From Streptomyces sp. NBC_01549 (lineage in GTDB: Bacteria; Actinomycetota; Actinomycetes; Streptomycetales; Streptomycetaceae), in contig NZ_JAPEPW010000002.1 of NCBI RefSeq assembly GCF_026339955.1, forward strand, positions 744,001 through 808,000: a stretch of 64,000 bases of DNA. The letters are read 5' to 3'. The position numbers and the translations under genes are program-made. Below the pieces are notes generated by a model. It saw nothing but the letters and a program-made list of their open reading frames with translations. It was not told the DNA's origin and did no database searches. Shown piece after piece: positions 32,685-42,550 of the stretch; within the stretch, counting starts at the first letter, position 1; each line of letters opens with the position of its first letter.

Positions 32685-35429
32685 TCAGTCGTCGCGCAAG
32701 GCCATGACGAGGTTGGCGAGTTGGACCCGGGAGTTGACCGACAGCTTGCGGAAGGCGGAGGTCAGGTGGGTGTTGACCGTGTGCGGGGAGACGACGAGCA
32801 GGTCGGCGGCCGACCGGTTGGTGTGGCCCTCGGCAATGAGGCGGGCGATCTTCTTCTCCGAGGCCGTGAGGGCATCCCATCCCTGGACGGGGCGCTGCCT
32901 GGTCGCTGACCTGCGGCTGATGGCCTCCGCACCACCCATGTCACGCTGCACGCGTGCCGCTGCCGCATGGGCGCCCGACTCGGCGAACGTGGCATGGGCG
33001 TGAGCCAGGGTGGCCGCTGCTTCACCTTTCCGGCCCGCCGCCAGTAGTGCCTGTCCGAGGTCGGCGGAGGCGGCGGCCCGGACCAGCGGGCGAGGGCTCG
33101 CCTCGAGCAGTGCCACGGAACGTTCCAGCATGGCGAGATCCTTGTTCACAAGCCCGAGGGCCTGCGCCGCGATGCCGGTGGCGGTGGGCACGGCCGGGTT
33201 GCGTTCGGCGTGGGCCTGGGCCTGTGCGGCCAGGTCCTCGGCGAGCCCGTGGTCCGCGCCTCGCAGGGCCACGCGTATCGCGGAGTCGACCCAGGTGCGC
33301 AACAACCGCCAGCGCATGAAGGGACCTTCCTCCTGAACCTGCCGTATCTTGTCGATGGCAAGCCGTACGTCCCCGTCGTCCTCGGCGAGGACCGCTTCCA
33401 GGAAGCGCACGGCGGCCGTGTTGCCCGGGTTCGGTTTGATCGCCAGTTTTCCCCGCGCTGCGGCCAGGTGCTGCCGCGCCGCTGCGCGGTCGCCGCGCAG
33501 GAGGGCGATCCGGGAGCGGATCACGCGAGAGTTCAGCTGCTGGACGGGTACCTGTACGTCTTCTTCCAGGCGCTCCATCGTCACGAAGTCGGCCTCGGCG
33601 TCGTCGAGCCTGCCAAGACCCAGATGTTGCTGGGCCTGTGCCCACAGCAGCATTGCCTGACGGGGCGACCCGGCATTGTCCGCCGCCTGCAGCAGCCGTT
33701 CGCTGGACTCGAAGTCATCCAGGTGCTGGTACGCGACGATCTCTTCGGGAAGGAAGGCGGAATCGACGGCGCTGAGCGCGGTGAAGCGCTCCAGTGCGAT
33801 GGCGTTCTCTCCCGCGTTGAGCGCGATCTCGCCGAGCCCGAACAGAGCCAGGACGTGCGCCTCCCGGTCACCGATCGCGATGGCGTCGCGCAGCGTGTTC
33901 TCGCCGGCCTCGCGTGCCGCGACAAGATCATGTCCTCGGGACAGGGCCAGCGCACGCAGGGCGGCCAGCCTCGCCCCGACCTCCGGGGCGGCGCCCCCGA
34001 CCGCGAGGGCCGTTTCGGCCCGGCGGCGCAATTCGTCGGCGAGATCCATGTTCCACAGCGTCCCGCCGAGGGCGGCCTGCAACCGACTGAACGCCTCCAG
34101 GGGCGGCCGGAAGGCCAGCAGCCGGTCGCCGGTCGACAGCGCCTCTCGATTCCGGCCGGCCCGTGTCAGGCAGACGATCGCCTGCTCACCCACTACGAAG
34201 CTCAACGGCCTCGCGGGCGGCACCAATTCCAGGGCGCGCGTCATCAGGTCGGCCGCGAGGCCCGGCGTGACGGGCAGTACGTCATCAGCGGCTCGCCGCA
34301 GCAGCGTCACGGCCTCCTCGTCTCCAGGCAGGGCGCCCTTGAGGATGTGGGGCACCGTGTCGATCGGCTGGTGGCCCGCGGAGACAAGGTGTTTGGCAGC
34401 CTCTCGGTGCAGAGCCTTCCGGGCCGACGGCGGGATGTCGACGTAGACCGCCTGGCGCAGCAGATCATGCCGGAAGACCAGATGATCCCCGTCGTCGTCC
34501 AGGAGTCCGGCGCGCACCGCCTCCTCGAGCGCCGCGATCAACGTGGTGGGCGGTTGGCCGCAGAGCGCGGCGGCCTCGGGAAAGCCGAACCTGCGTCCCA
34601 ACACCGCTCCCATCTGAAGGAAGCGCAGTGTGCTGGGTTGCAGGGATCCGAGTCTGCCGCGCACACCCACGACGAGCCCTGGGTGCACAGGCTCACCCGA
34701 GGCACCGGCGGTCCGCAGTCCCGCGAGCATCTCGACCGCCAGAAACGGGTTCCCGCCGGCTCCGTCGAGCAGGTCCCGTACCCGCTCGTCAACGGCTGCA
34801 CCCAGTGTGTCGTCGGCCAGCTGGCCGATGGCCGCGCCGGACAGTGGCCCCAATGGCACGGTAACCGCCGGGAGTTCGCCCGTCGCAGCTGCGACGACCT
34901 CCTCCGCCGGCCCAGCCGGCTCCTGTCGCCCGGTCAGCATCCAGAGAACCGGCGAGGTCCGCAAGCGTGTCGGAAGCTGCTTCAGGGCGAACCGGCTCAG
35001 CGGGTCGGCCCACTGCACGTCGTCCAGGGCGATCAGCACCGGCACGCTGCCGGCTCTGGCTTCGATCGCCTCCGCCAGGCGTTCCACCAGCCAGATCCGC
35101 TGATCGTGATGGCGCGCGAGATCGGCGAAGGCATCGCCGGACAGCAGCGGCTGATCGCCGTGCAGGATGCAGGCTGCCAACGATGAGAGCGGCACGATGT
35201 GATGCAGTTCATCGGCCTTGCCGAGGCCGACTGAGAATCCCGCTGCTCCGGCCCTGGCGACGGCCTCGGCAAGCAGCGTGCTTTTGCCGATTCCCGGTTC
35301 CCCCCGGATCAGGGTCAGCGCACCGCTTCCGGTGCGGGCCACCGAGGCGACCAGTGTCTGCAGCTCTTCGAGTTCGGCCTCCCGGCCGCGCAGACCGCTT
35401 CGGGACAGCGACCCGCCCGACCCCGCCAC
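32685..35429 (-). CDS. Large ATP-binding LuxR-family (LAL) regulator
   Basis: The 914-residue protein has an N-terminal AAA/STAND ATPase with Walker A GEPGIGKST (about residues 43-51) and Walker B VLIALDDVQWAD, a long helical TPR-like middle (about residues 380-830), and a C-terminal LuxR helix-turn-helix: LTASEKKIARLIAEGHTNRS, AADLLVVSPHTVNTHLTSAF, RKLSVNSRVQL. This is the LAL architecture (MalT-like). It probably activates neighbouring hydrolase or transport genes on sensing a ligand. It is transcribed toward the Ser-to-Gly hydrolase with about 80 bases between them. Confidence 0.92.
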   Translation of the reverse strand: MAGSGGSLSRSGLRGREAELEELQTLVASVARTGSGALTLIRGEPGIGKSTLLAEAVARAGAAGFSVGLGKADELHHIVPLSSLAACILHGDQPLLSGDAFADLARHHDQRIWLVERLAEAIEARAGSVPVLIALDDVQWADPLSRFALKQLPTRLRTSPVLWMLTGRQEPAGPAEEVVAAATGELPAVTVPLGPLSGAAIGQLADDTLGAAVDERVRDLLDGAGGNPFLAVEMLAGLRTAGASGEPVHPGLVVGVRGRLGSLQPSTLRFLQMGAVLGRRFGFPEAAALCGQPPTTLIAALEEAVRAGLLDDDGDHLVFRHDLLRQAVYVDIPPSARKALHREAAKHLVSAGHQPIDTVPHILKGALPGDEEAVTLLRRAADDVLPVTPGLAADLMTRALELVPPARPLSFVVGEQAIVCLTRAGRNREALSTGDRLLAFRPPLEAFSRLQAALGGTLWNMDLADELRRRAETALAVGGAAPEVGARLAALRALALSRGHDLVAAREAGENTLRDAIAIGDREAHVLALFGLGEIALNAGENAIALERFTALSAVDSAFLPEEIVAYQHLDDFESSERLLQAADNAGSPRQAMLLWAQAQQHLGLGRLDDAEADFVTMERLEEDVQVPVQQLNSRVIRSRIALLRGDRAAARQHLAAARGKLAIKPNPGNTAAVRFLEAVLAEDDGDVRLAIDKIRQVQEEGPFMRWRLLRTWVDSAIRVALRGADHGLAEDLAAQAQAHAERNPAVPTATGIAAQALGLVNKDLAMLERSVALLEASPRPLVRAAASADLGQALLAAGRKGEAAATLAHAHATFAESGAHAAAARVQRDMGGAEAISRRSATRQRPVQGWDALTASEKKIARLIAEGHTNRSAADLLVVSPHTVNTHLTSAFRKLSVNSRVQLANLVMALRDD

Positions 35430-35659
35430 TCACGCCCCTCCTGTCCGCACTCGCCGGCCGAAGCCGGGCTCAGCCCATACCGACCGGCGACTCCGCCCCT
35501 GGGCGTCGGCTGCCGGTGCCGGAAGGCGGCCCCGGCAGGCGCAGAGGGCGCGCCGGGTGTCCACTATGGCAAGAGCAGCAGCTCAGTGCACAACTCGGTA
35601 CACAGGATGAGACGGCCATGCCGCTGGCGGAAGCCCTAGCACGGCCGGGCAGAATGACG
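35430..35659. other. Intergenic region between LuxR and oxidoreductase fragment
   Basis: About 230 bases upstream of the minus-strand LuxR-type gene. No gene is supported. It likely includes that gene's promoter. With the adjoining fragment the gap to the next gene is about 360 bases. Confidence 0.45.
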
Positions 35660-35797
35660 TCGCTAGCCTGCTGACCGAAGCCGGACTGGACGTTTTGTAG
35701 GGATCGAGGCTGAGCTCGTCGAAGGGCGTGTCCGTACTGGCTGTGCGCCCGGCAAGATCATGATCTGGGCCGGGAAACTTCATTGCCTCAGGCCGCT
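35660..35797 (+). pseudogene. Fragment copy of the disulfide oxidoreductase gene
   Basis: About 140 bases match 14260-14402, the region encoding the end of the first FAD motif through the redox-active cysteines. Shared blocks include GAAGCCGGACTGGA, GGGATCGAGGC, GAGCTCGTCG, CCGTACTGG and ATGATC-G-GCCGGGAA. Stops and small indels have accumulated, and the first Cys codon region is rearranged. Its right end runs into the stop codon of the AraC gene. This is a dispersed duplication remnant. Confidence 0.7.
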
Positions 35798-36918
35798 GTC
35801 TCCGCGGCCTGACCGGTGAGGTGAACGTCACTCCGGGCTGGGGGCAGATGGGAACGCCGAGGCCGCAACGCCGTCGCGGCCTCCGACACCCTCGACACTC
35901 CACTCGGCGACGGAGGCGTACGAGGCGCTCGCACCGCGGAGTCCCGCCACTCGGCGGGGGACATCCCATAGGCGGCCCGGAACACCCGGCTGAAGTGGGC
36001 GGCGCTGGTGAAACCCCACTGGCGAGCCACAGCGGCGATGGTCCGGCCTGCCGCCTCCCGGCGGCCCAGGTCACGTCGGCACTCCTGCAGCCGGCGACGC
36101 TGGATCCACCGACTGACAGTGACGCCCTCGGTCTCGAAAAGCCTGTGCAGGTAGCGTACGGAGATCTGGTGGGCGCGGGCTATGGCCTCCGGCGTCACGT
36201 CCGGATCAGCGAGGTGCCGGTCGATGAACACCTGGATCCGCGGCAGCAGCACCCGGGCCGCGCTCGGCGTGTCACCCGCCTCCTGGTGAATTCGCTCCCC
36301 GGCCAGGACGGCGAGGAGGTCAACGATATGGCGGGCCAGTACCTCACCGGTAGCCGACGAGTACGTTTCCGCCGTGTCCACGACCTGGGTCAGAAAGGGT
36401 GACAGTAGTGAGCCCAACGCTGTGTCGGTGCGGATGGGTGTCGCCGCGAATCGTTGTAGGTCGGGCTCTCCCAGGTCCAGGAGCCGCCGCGGCAGGACAA
36501 GCGATTTCGTCTGGAATGGATGGGGAAATTCCACCCGCATCGGGCGGGTCAAGTCGCAGAAGGCGATCTCCCCGGGATGCAGGCGGACCTCACAGGCGTC
36601 CTGCTCGACCACGGCGACGCCCTTGACCAGAAGCTTGACGACCAGATACTCGTCTTCACCCCGTGCGATCAGCCGCGGAGTCCGCCGCACCCGCAGGGGC
36701 TCACCCTCTACCGCGGCGACCCGGAGATGGCCCAGCCGGGACGTTCGGATGGTTCCCGAGCAGACCTCGTCCGAGACGGCAATGTCGACCGCGGCGAACG
36801 TCTGGGACAGGGCCTCGCGCCAGTACGTCTGCCTTTGGTGGGCGGGCACCGAATCCGTGGTGTACAGGGCGCCCGAGAGCTGCCTCCCCGCTTCCGCTAT
36901 CGATGAATCCGGCGACAT
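35788..36918 (-). CDS. AraC-family regulator with cupin-like sensor
   Basis: The 376-residue protein has an AraC-type ligand-binding domain at about residues 25-215 (PAHQRQTYWREALSQTFAAV, YLVVKLLVKGVAVVEQDACE, LHPGEIAFCDLTRPMRVEFP) and a C-terminal double helix-turn-helix: VTPEAIARAHQISVRYLHRL, SRWIQRRRLQECRRDLGRRE, AAVARQWGFTSAAHFSRVFR and AAYGMSPAEWRD. The last 55 residues are a basic, low-complexity extension reaching into the oxidoreductase fragment. It likely controls nearby hydrolase genes. Relatives are at 42.6 and 44.6 kb. Confidence 0.9.
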   Translation of the reverse strand: MSPDSSIAEAGRQLSGALYTTDSVPAHQRQTYWREALSQTFAAVDIAVSDEVCSGTIRTSRLGHLRVAAVEGEPLRVRRTPRLIARGEDEYLVVKLLVKGVAVVEQDACEVRLHPGEIAFCDLTRPMRVEFPHPFQTKSLVLPRRLLDLGEPDLQRFAATPIRTDTALGSLLSPFLTQVVDTAETYSSATGEVLARHIVDLLAVLAGERIHQEAGDTPSAARVLLPRIQVFIDRHLADPDVTPEAIARAHQISVRYLHRLFETEGVTVSRWIQRRRLQECRRDLGRREAAGRTIAAVARQWGFTSAAHFSRVFRAAYGMSPAEWRDSAVRAPRTPPSPSGVSRVSEAATALRPRRSHLPPARSDVHLTGQAAETAA

Positions 36919-37472
36919 GATCTCCGCCCTTCAGTCGGTGTGCTCTCCGCACACCGTGCCAACGGGCGTAGGTCGGCACATCGCGTGAATCCGCTAGATC
37001 AGGGATGCGGGACTGAGACATGCCGCAGATGCGCGTGCTCATGGTGTGCGGTCGGCAGGCCGTGCTGCGGCGGCGGCGCTGCACGGCATCACAGCGCGGC
37101 GGACCCCACTCCCGAGGCATGCGTGCGGTGTCGACCACAGAGGGCGGCTTCCCGCACATCGCTTCCCGGGGCCAAAAGAATCGTTTCGCGTGCGGGCGAG
37201 CTCGATACCGTACAGTTCAGCGGTGTTTGCCCCTAAGAACGCGACCGCTTCCGTAAAACGCTTTGCTTGCGTTCCACCAAGACCCCGGACACCATGGCCG
37301 GACCCGTGTGATCGCCCTCCAGGCCAGGCCGGATGCAGCATATGGGAGATACATATCACCTCCTGCAAGCCCTCAGGCGGGCGCAATGATGCATATGCGG
37401 CAAGGGGGAACAACGTGGCCGGACTGCTCGATGACGCCTCCCGGATGCCCTCCGCCGTGACCGAGACTCGCC
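36919..37472. other. Divergent intergenic region with possible amidohydrolase scrap
   Basis: This gap of about 550 bases lies between the divergent AraC and LuxR-type genes. On the minus strand near 37182-37272 the peptide EAVAFLGANTAELYGIELAR recalls the C-terminal segment of amidohydrolase-2 proteins, but nothing else of the enzyme remains. The rest is presumably promoter DNA. Confidence 0.35.
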
Positions 37473-40268
37473 ATGGGGACTAAGCGCAGTACCACGCACC
37501 GCTCCCAACCCGTCATGGAGTTGGTGGGCCGGCAGGCCGAGATCGCTCAGATCCTGGACATCGTGGAGGAGGAGCACGGCGAACCGCGGATGCTGCTCCT
37601 GCTCGGCGAGGCCGGCACGGGCAAGACTGGTTTGCTGGCGGTCGCCGTCAACCACGCGCGGGACAACGGAACGCTCGTGTTGGCGTCTCAGGGCAGCGAG
37701 GCGGAGTCGCGGCAGTCCTTCGCGTCCCTGCATCAGCTGCTGCTCCCCCTCCTGCCCGACGTCGGCACATTGCCCGACCATCTGCGGGGGGCACTCGAGA
37801 CCGCGTTCGGCATCGCTCCCGCCGAGGGACCGCCCGACCCGATGCTGCTACGTGTGGCGGTGCTGACCCTGCTGACCGAGGTCTCCCGCCGACAGGGCAT
37901 CCTGCTGGCCGCCGACGACGTCCAGCACTTCGATCGCGACTCCCTCGATGTGCTGGGCTTCGTGATGCGTCGTATCACCGCGGAAGCAGTGCCGGTCCTG
38001 CTGGCGGCCCGCGGGCAGACGCCCCCCAACGGTGTCGCCGCGGACCTGCCCACCCTGCTCCTGGCGCCGCTGACCGAACAGGCTGCGGCCGAACTCGTGG
38101 ACGCCCAGCCGCACGCGCCCGCCGGACGCACCCGGATCGATCTGCTGCGGCAGGCCGGCGGAAATCCGCTGGCCATCATCGAACTGTGCCGCGCGGTCAC
38201 AACGGGCGGCGCGGGAGCACTGCCCCGCCACGGGCTACCGCAGACGGAGCGTATCCAGGCGCTGTACGCGGCCCGACTGCGCGGCCTGCCGGAGATGACC
38301 CGGCGGCTGATCCTGTACGCCGCGGCGTCGGAATACGAAGACCTCGCCACGATCACGGCCGCCGCCGGCGCCGGGCGGGATCTCGAGGCATGGGGCCCGG
38401 CAGAGGAGGCCGGTCTGGTGACCGTCGCGGACGGGCGATTGGTCTTCCGGCATCCGCTGGCGCGCGCGGGTTCCTATCAGGGAGCCCCGGCCTATCTCCG
38501 GCAGCAGGCCCACCGGGACCTGGCGGCTGCCCTCACGGCCGATCCGGCCCGCCGGGCCTGGCACCTGGCCGCGGCGTGCGTCGGCTACGACGAGTCCGTG
38601 GCGGCGGCCCTGGAGGACACCGCCGAACTCGTCGAACGGCGCGGCGGCTTCTTCGCGGCGGCCCAAGCATTGGAACGGTCCGCCGAGTGCAGCCCCACGG
38701 CCGAGGACCGGGCGCGCCGGTACGCCAAGGCGGTGAGGGCCGCCCAGAACGCCGGCGACCCCTCGTGGGTGCGTGAGCTGTATGACAAGGTCACCGCGCT
38801 GACCGAGGACCGGGAGCTGCTGGGAGTCGCAGCCTGCGGCGTCGGTCTTGCCTTGTCACTGTCCGGCCACCAGCGGCAGGCTTTTCAGGTGGTCATGAGC
38901 GCGCTGCAGCCGGATCCGCCCAAGGACGACATGACCGTGCTCGTCCTGGGCGCCGTGCTCAACGTGGTCGCCTCCCAGTCGGGCCTGCCCGAGATCAGGC
39001 GCCCGATGGCCGCCCTTCTCAACGGAGTTGAGGCCGGGAACTACGACACGCCCTTCGGCGAGGTGACGACGACCGGAGCCTTCGCCGCAGTACGGGCCGT
39101 GGCCCTGGGCGGGGCCGACCCGACCAGGGCCCCCGACTTGCTGCGGCGGATCCGCTCCCAGTCGAGTATGCCTGAGCCGCAGACCCTCATCGCGAAGATG
39201 ACCCGGGTGCACGCGATCGGCGGGCTGGCCTGGCAATCCGATGAGTCCGACCTGTGCGTGGAATCCCTTCGGCAGGCATACGCCATGCTCAGGTCGTACG
39301 GCGCCATGGGCACGAGCGCGAGCACGCTCGCGGCAATGGGCTCGGCGCTGATCGACACCGGTCGCTGGACGGAGGCCGACGAGCATCTGGAGGAGACCGC
39401 GGCACTGGCCGCGGTTCACAAGTGGAGGCATCACCCGATCGACGTCGAGGCGCTGCGAGTGACCCTGCGGGCCCTGCGCGGCGAGTCCGCCGTTATGCCG
39501 GCGGACCCGGCCTGGACGGCAGTCAATCTGGAGGAGAACCGTGCCACCCACGCACGTCTCCTGCGGGCGGCCGGTACCGCCGCCGCGGCGGCTGGCGACT
39601 TCGACAACGCGTTCCGGCACTTTCGGCTGCTGTTCGGTGAGGACGGCACGCCTCTGCACTATTACCTGTCAGCCCGCTCGGTCGCCGATCTCGCCGCGAC
39701 CGCCCATCGGACGGACCGGCAGAAGGAGGCGGTGCGCATCGTCGCTGCGGTGCACTCCGCGATCGGGCCACGGCCGACGACCCGGATGACCCTGCTGTTG
39801 CACCATGCCGCCGCGCTGACCGGTGACCCCAAGGACGCCGAGCACCACTTCCGGCTCGCCACGGTGAACCCGGCCGGTGATCAGTGGCCGTTGGCCCGAG
39901 CGCAGGCAAGGCTCCACTACGCACAGTGGCTGCGCAGGCGGCGGCGGCCCGTGGACGCCCGCCCCCTCCTGGCCACGGCTCTGGAGTCGTTCACCCGGCT
40001 CGGTGCGTCGGGCCTGGCCGAGGAGGCGCGGGGGGAGCTGCGGGCCAGCGGCGTGGCCACCACACCCGCCCAGGCCGACCCGCTGGCGGAGTTGACCGCC
40101 CAGCAGCGCGAAATCGTACGGCTGGCGGCACGGGGCCTGCGCAACCGGGAGATCGCCCAGCAGTTGATGCTGTCCCCTCGCACGGTCAGCTCCCACCTCT
40201 ACAACGTGTATCCGAAGCTGGGTGTCAGTAGCCGTAACCAGCTCCGCGATCTCTTCGACGATCTGTGA
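37473..40268 (+). CDS. Large ATP-binding LuxR-family (LAL) regulator
   Basis: The 931-residue product has Walker A GEAGTGKTG (about residues 43-51) and Walker-B-like ILLAADDVQHFD, then sensor motifs, a long TPR-like helical region and a C-terminal LuxR domain: LTAQQREIVRLAARGLRNRE, IAQQLMLSPRTVSSHLYNVY, PKLGVSSRNQLRDL. It is a LAL/MalT-type activator, distinct from the one at 33 kb. Two HSL-type hydrolase genes follow in the same direction and are plausible targets. A fossil of a related C-terminal domain lies at 45.5 kb. Confidence 0.92.
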   Translation: MGTKRSTTHRSQPVMELVGRQAEIAQILDIVEEEHGEPRMLLLLGEAGTGKTGLLAVAVNHARDNGTLVLASQGSEAESRQSFASLHQLLLPLLPDVGTLPDHLRGALETAFGIAPAEGPPDPMLLRVAVLTLLTEVSRRQGILLAADDVQHFDRDSLDVLGFVMRRITAEAVPVLLAARGQTPPNGVAADLPTLLLAPLTEQAAAELVDAQPHAPAGRTRIDLLRQAGGNPLAIIELCRAVTTGGAGALPRHGLPQTERIQALYAARLRGLPEMTRRLILYAAASEYEDLATITAAAGAGRDLEAWGPAEEAGLVTVADGRLVFRHPLARAGSYQGAPAYLRQQAHRDLAAALTADPARRAWHLAAACVGYDESVAAALEDTAELVERRGGFFAAAQALERSAECSPTAEDRARRYAKAVRAAQNAGDPSWVRELYDKVTALTEDRELLGVAACGVGLALSLSGHQRQAFQVVMSALQPDPPKDDMTVLVLGAVLNVVASQSGLPEIRRPMAALLNGVEAGNYDTPFGEVTTTGAFAAVRAVALGGADPTRAPDLLRRIRSQSSMPEPQTLIAKMTRVHAIGGLAWQSDESDLCVESLRQAYAMLRSYGAMGTSASTLAAMGSALIDTGRWTEADEHLEETAALAAVHKWRHHPIDVEALRVTLRALRGESAVMPADPAWTAVNLEENRATHARLLRAAGTAAAAAGDFDNAFRHFRLLFGEDGTPLHYYLSARSVADLAATAHRTDRQKEAVRIVAAVHSAIGPRPTTRMTLLLHHAAALTGDPKDAEHHFRLATVNPAGDQWPLARAQARLHYAQWLRRRRRPVDARPLLATALESFTRLGASGLAEEARGELRASGVATTPAQADPLAELTAQQREIVRLAARGLRNREIAQQLMLSPRTVSSHLYNVYPKLGVSSRNQLRDLFDDL

Positions 40269-40358
40269 CCCCCGCGTGCCGGGTTCACTCGCCGTCCGGG
40301 CCGAGGGCCAGCAGGTGGTGGTGTCGGACATGCGGTTGATCGTTTCGATGGAAGGAAC

Positions 40359-41363
40359 GTGAGCAGTTTGAGTTTCGAGCCCGGCATGGTCCCAGACGGG
40401 CCGGACCGCCCCGCCGTCGTCCTCGATCCCCTCGTGCAACGGCTCGTCGACGCCTCCGCCGCACCGCCTTACCTGCACCAGCTGGGTCCGGTCGACGGAC
40501 GGCAGGCACTGTTGGAGATCCAGGGCCACACGCTCGACGACTTCGGCGTGGACGCCGAGTTCAGGGTGGCACCGGTGGGCCCTTCCGGGCTCGTCGGCTT
40601 CTGGATGTTCCGGCCTACACGGCCGACCGGCCCCCTTCCTGTGGTCGTGTACATGCACGGTGGTCGGTGGATGCTGGGCGACGCCCGGACTCATGCGGGG
40701 ATGATCAGCGAGCTGGCGGCCGCCAGTGCCGCCGCCTTCGTGGTGCCCGAGTACACCCGCACTCCGGAGGCCCGCTATCCGGTCGCGCTGGAGGAGTCGT
40801 ACGCGCTACTGACATGGGTGGTCGAGCACGCCACCGAACTGGCCCTGGACGACAGGAGGCTCGCGGTGGCCGGCGACTGCGCCGGCGCGACCATGGCCAC
40901 GGCGCTCACCATGATGGCCAAGCAGCGCGCCGGTCCCCGCATCCGCGCCCAGTTGCTCTACTACCCGATGACCGACCCGCACTGCGACACCCCCTCGCGA
41001 GAACAGTTCGCGTCCGGCCACCTCCTGACGCGCGCGGCTCTGGAGTGGTACTGGCGGCAGTACACCGACGACGAGCGTGAACTCGCCGAGCCGACGGCCT
41101 CACCACTGCGGGCGACCACGCCGGACCTCGCGGGACTTCCTCCCGCCCTGGTCGTGACGGCGGAGGCAGACGTCGTACGGGATGAAGGGGAGCAGTATGC
41201 CCGCCTGCTGCGACAGGAGGGCGTGCCTGTGACCGCCGTCCGCTACCTGGGGACGGTGCACGACTTCGCCTCCCTGAGCCCCTTGCGGGACAGCCCGCCC
41301 ACGGTGGCTGCGATCAGGCAGGGGGGCGGCTTCCTCAGGGACTCCTTGGCCGACCGGCGCTGA
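40359..41363 (+). CDS. HSL-family alpha/beta hydrolase with Cys in place of the nucleophile Ser
   Basis: This 334-residue protein starts at GTG after GAAGGA. It aligns with the HSL-type genes at 17.6 and 41.5 kb, but the oxyanion motif is YMHGGRWMLGDARTH and the nucleophile elbow is AGDCAGATMA, a TGC codon where the paralogues have GDSVGG. Asp (EADVVRDEGEQY) and His (GTVHDFASL) are retained. A Cys nucleophile could still form an acyl-enzyme, so it may be an altered hydrolase rather than dead. It follows the LuxR-type gene by about 90 bases. Confidence 0.87.
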   Translation: MSSLSFEPGMVPDGPDRPAVVLDPLVQRLVDASAAPPYLHQLGPVDGRQALLEIQGHTLDDFGVDAEFRVAPVGPSGLVGFWMFRPTRPTGPLPVVVYMHGGRWMLGDARTHAGMISELAAASAAAFVVPEYTRTPEARYPVALEESYALLTWVVEHATELALDDRRLAVAGDCAGATMATALTMMAKQRAGPRIRAQLLYYPMTDPHCDTPSREQFASGHLLTRAALEWYWRQYTDDERELAEPTASPLRATTPDLAGLPPALVVTAEADVVRDEGEQYARLLRQEGVPVTAVRYLGTVHDFASLSPLRDSPPTVAAIRQGGGFLRDSLADRR

Positions 41364-41523
41364 CGGTCGCCTCGACGGAGCGACGCGGGCGGTGGGACAC
41401 GCGCTTGTCCGCGCTGCTGTCAGAGATTGACCGTCAACATACTGATGCCTGGAGAACAGGCTGCTTGCAGGGTGAGAAGCGTGAGGCCGCACGGCAGCAC
41501 GTCATGCACACGGAAGAGGCAGC

Positions 41524-42480
41524 ATGTCCACCGCCAAGCCGGTTCTCGAAGCGGCCGCGCAGGCTTTCGCCACCGCGACGTCGAACCCTCCGTTCCTCTA
41601 CGACCTCGGCCCGGTCGAGGGGCGAAGGGCCGTGGACCGGGTTCAGGAGGGCGACGTCGCCGCGCCGGATGCCGATGTGGAGGACCTTGTCGTCTCGGGA
41701 GGCCCGTCGGGCCAGGTGTCGATCCGCGTCGTACGGCCGGCCGGTGCCCAGGGGCTCCTGCCCGTGGTCCTGTACATCCACGGCGCCGGCTGGGTGTTCG
41801 GCAACGCCCATACCCATGATCGGCTCGTCCGTGAGCTCACCGTGCGCGCCCAGGCCGCGACGGTCTTCGTCAACTACAGCCTCTCCCCCGAAGCGAAGTA
41901 CCCCACGGCGGTCGAGGAGATCTACGCCACGCTGCTGTGGATCTCGCGGGAGGGTGCCGCGCACGGGCTCGACCCGGCCCGCGTCGCGGTGGCCGGCGAC
42001 TCGGTCGGCGGCAACATGGCCGCGGCCACCACTCTCCTGGCCAAGCAGCGCAAGGGACCTGAGCTCGCGGCGCAGTTGCTGTTCTACCCCGTGACCGACG
42101 CGAACTTCGACACCCCTTCCTACGAGCAGTTCGCAAGCGGCTACTTCCTCAGCCGCGATGGGATGAAGTGGTTCTGGGACCAGTACACCAGCGATCCGGC
42201 CGAGCGCGCGAAGATCACCGCGTCGCCGCTGCGGGCGACCCTGGAGGAACTGGCCGGGCTGCCGCAGGCGTTGGTCATCGTCGCCGAGGCGGACGTCCTG
42301 CGCGACGAGGGCGAGGCATACGCCGGCAAACTGCGCGCCGCCGGCGTGCCGACCACGGCTGTGCTCTACCAGGGCATCATCCACGACTTCGTCATGCTCA
42401 ACGCGCTGCGGAACACGTGCGCCGCCCGGGCGGCGACCCGGCAGGGCGGCGAATTCCTCTACGCAGCGCTGCACGCCTGA
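41524..42480 (+). CDS. HSL-family alpha/beta hydrolase
   Basis: The 318-residue esterase has an intact triad: oxyanion YIHGAGWVFGNAHTH, nucleophile AGDSVGGNMA, Asp in EADVLRDEGEAYAGKL and His in GIIHDFVML. It is very similar along its whole length to the product at 17.6 kb, more than to its immediate neighbour, so one of the two was probably copied or transferred within the chromosome. It would hydrolyse short-chain esters in the cytoplasm. It is followed by an AraC regulator gene in the same direction. Confidence 0.92.
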   Translation: MSTAKPVLEAAAQAFATATSNPPFLYDLGPVEGRRAVDRVQEGDVAAPDADVEDLVVSGGPSGQVSIRVVRPAGAQGLLPVVLYIHGAGWVFGNAHTHDRLVRELTVRAQAATVFVNYSLSPEAKYPTAVEEIYATLLWISREGAAHGLDPARVAVAGDSVGGNMAAATTLLAKQRKGPELAAQLLFYPVTDANFDTPSYEQFASGYFLSRDGMKWFWDQYTSDPAERAKITASPLRATLEELAGLPQALVIVAEADVLRDEGEAYAGKLRAAGVPTTAVLYQGIIHDFVMLNALRNTCAARAATRQGGEFLYAALHA

Positions 42481-42550
42481 CGAGTCCGTGCCCCAAAGCG
42501 CACGCAACGGTTCACCTCACACATCGAGCCACGGCACGGTTGGAGCTCTC

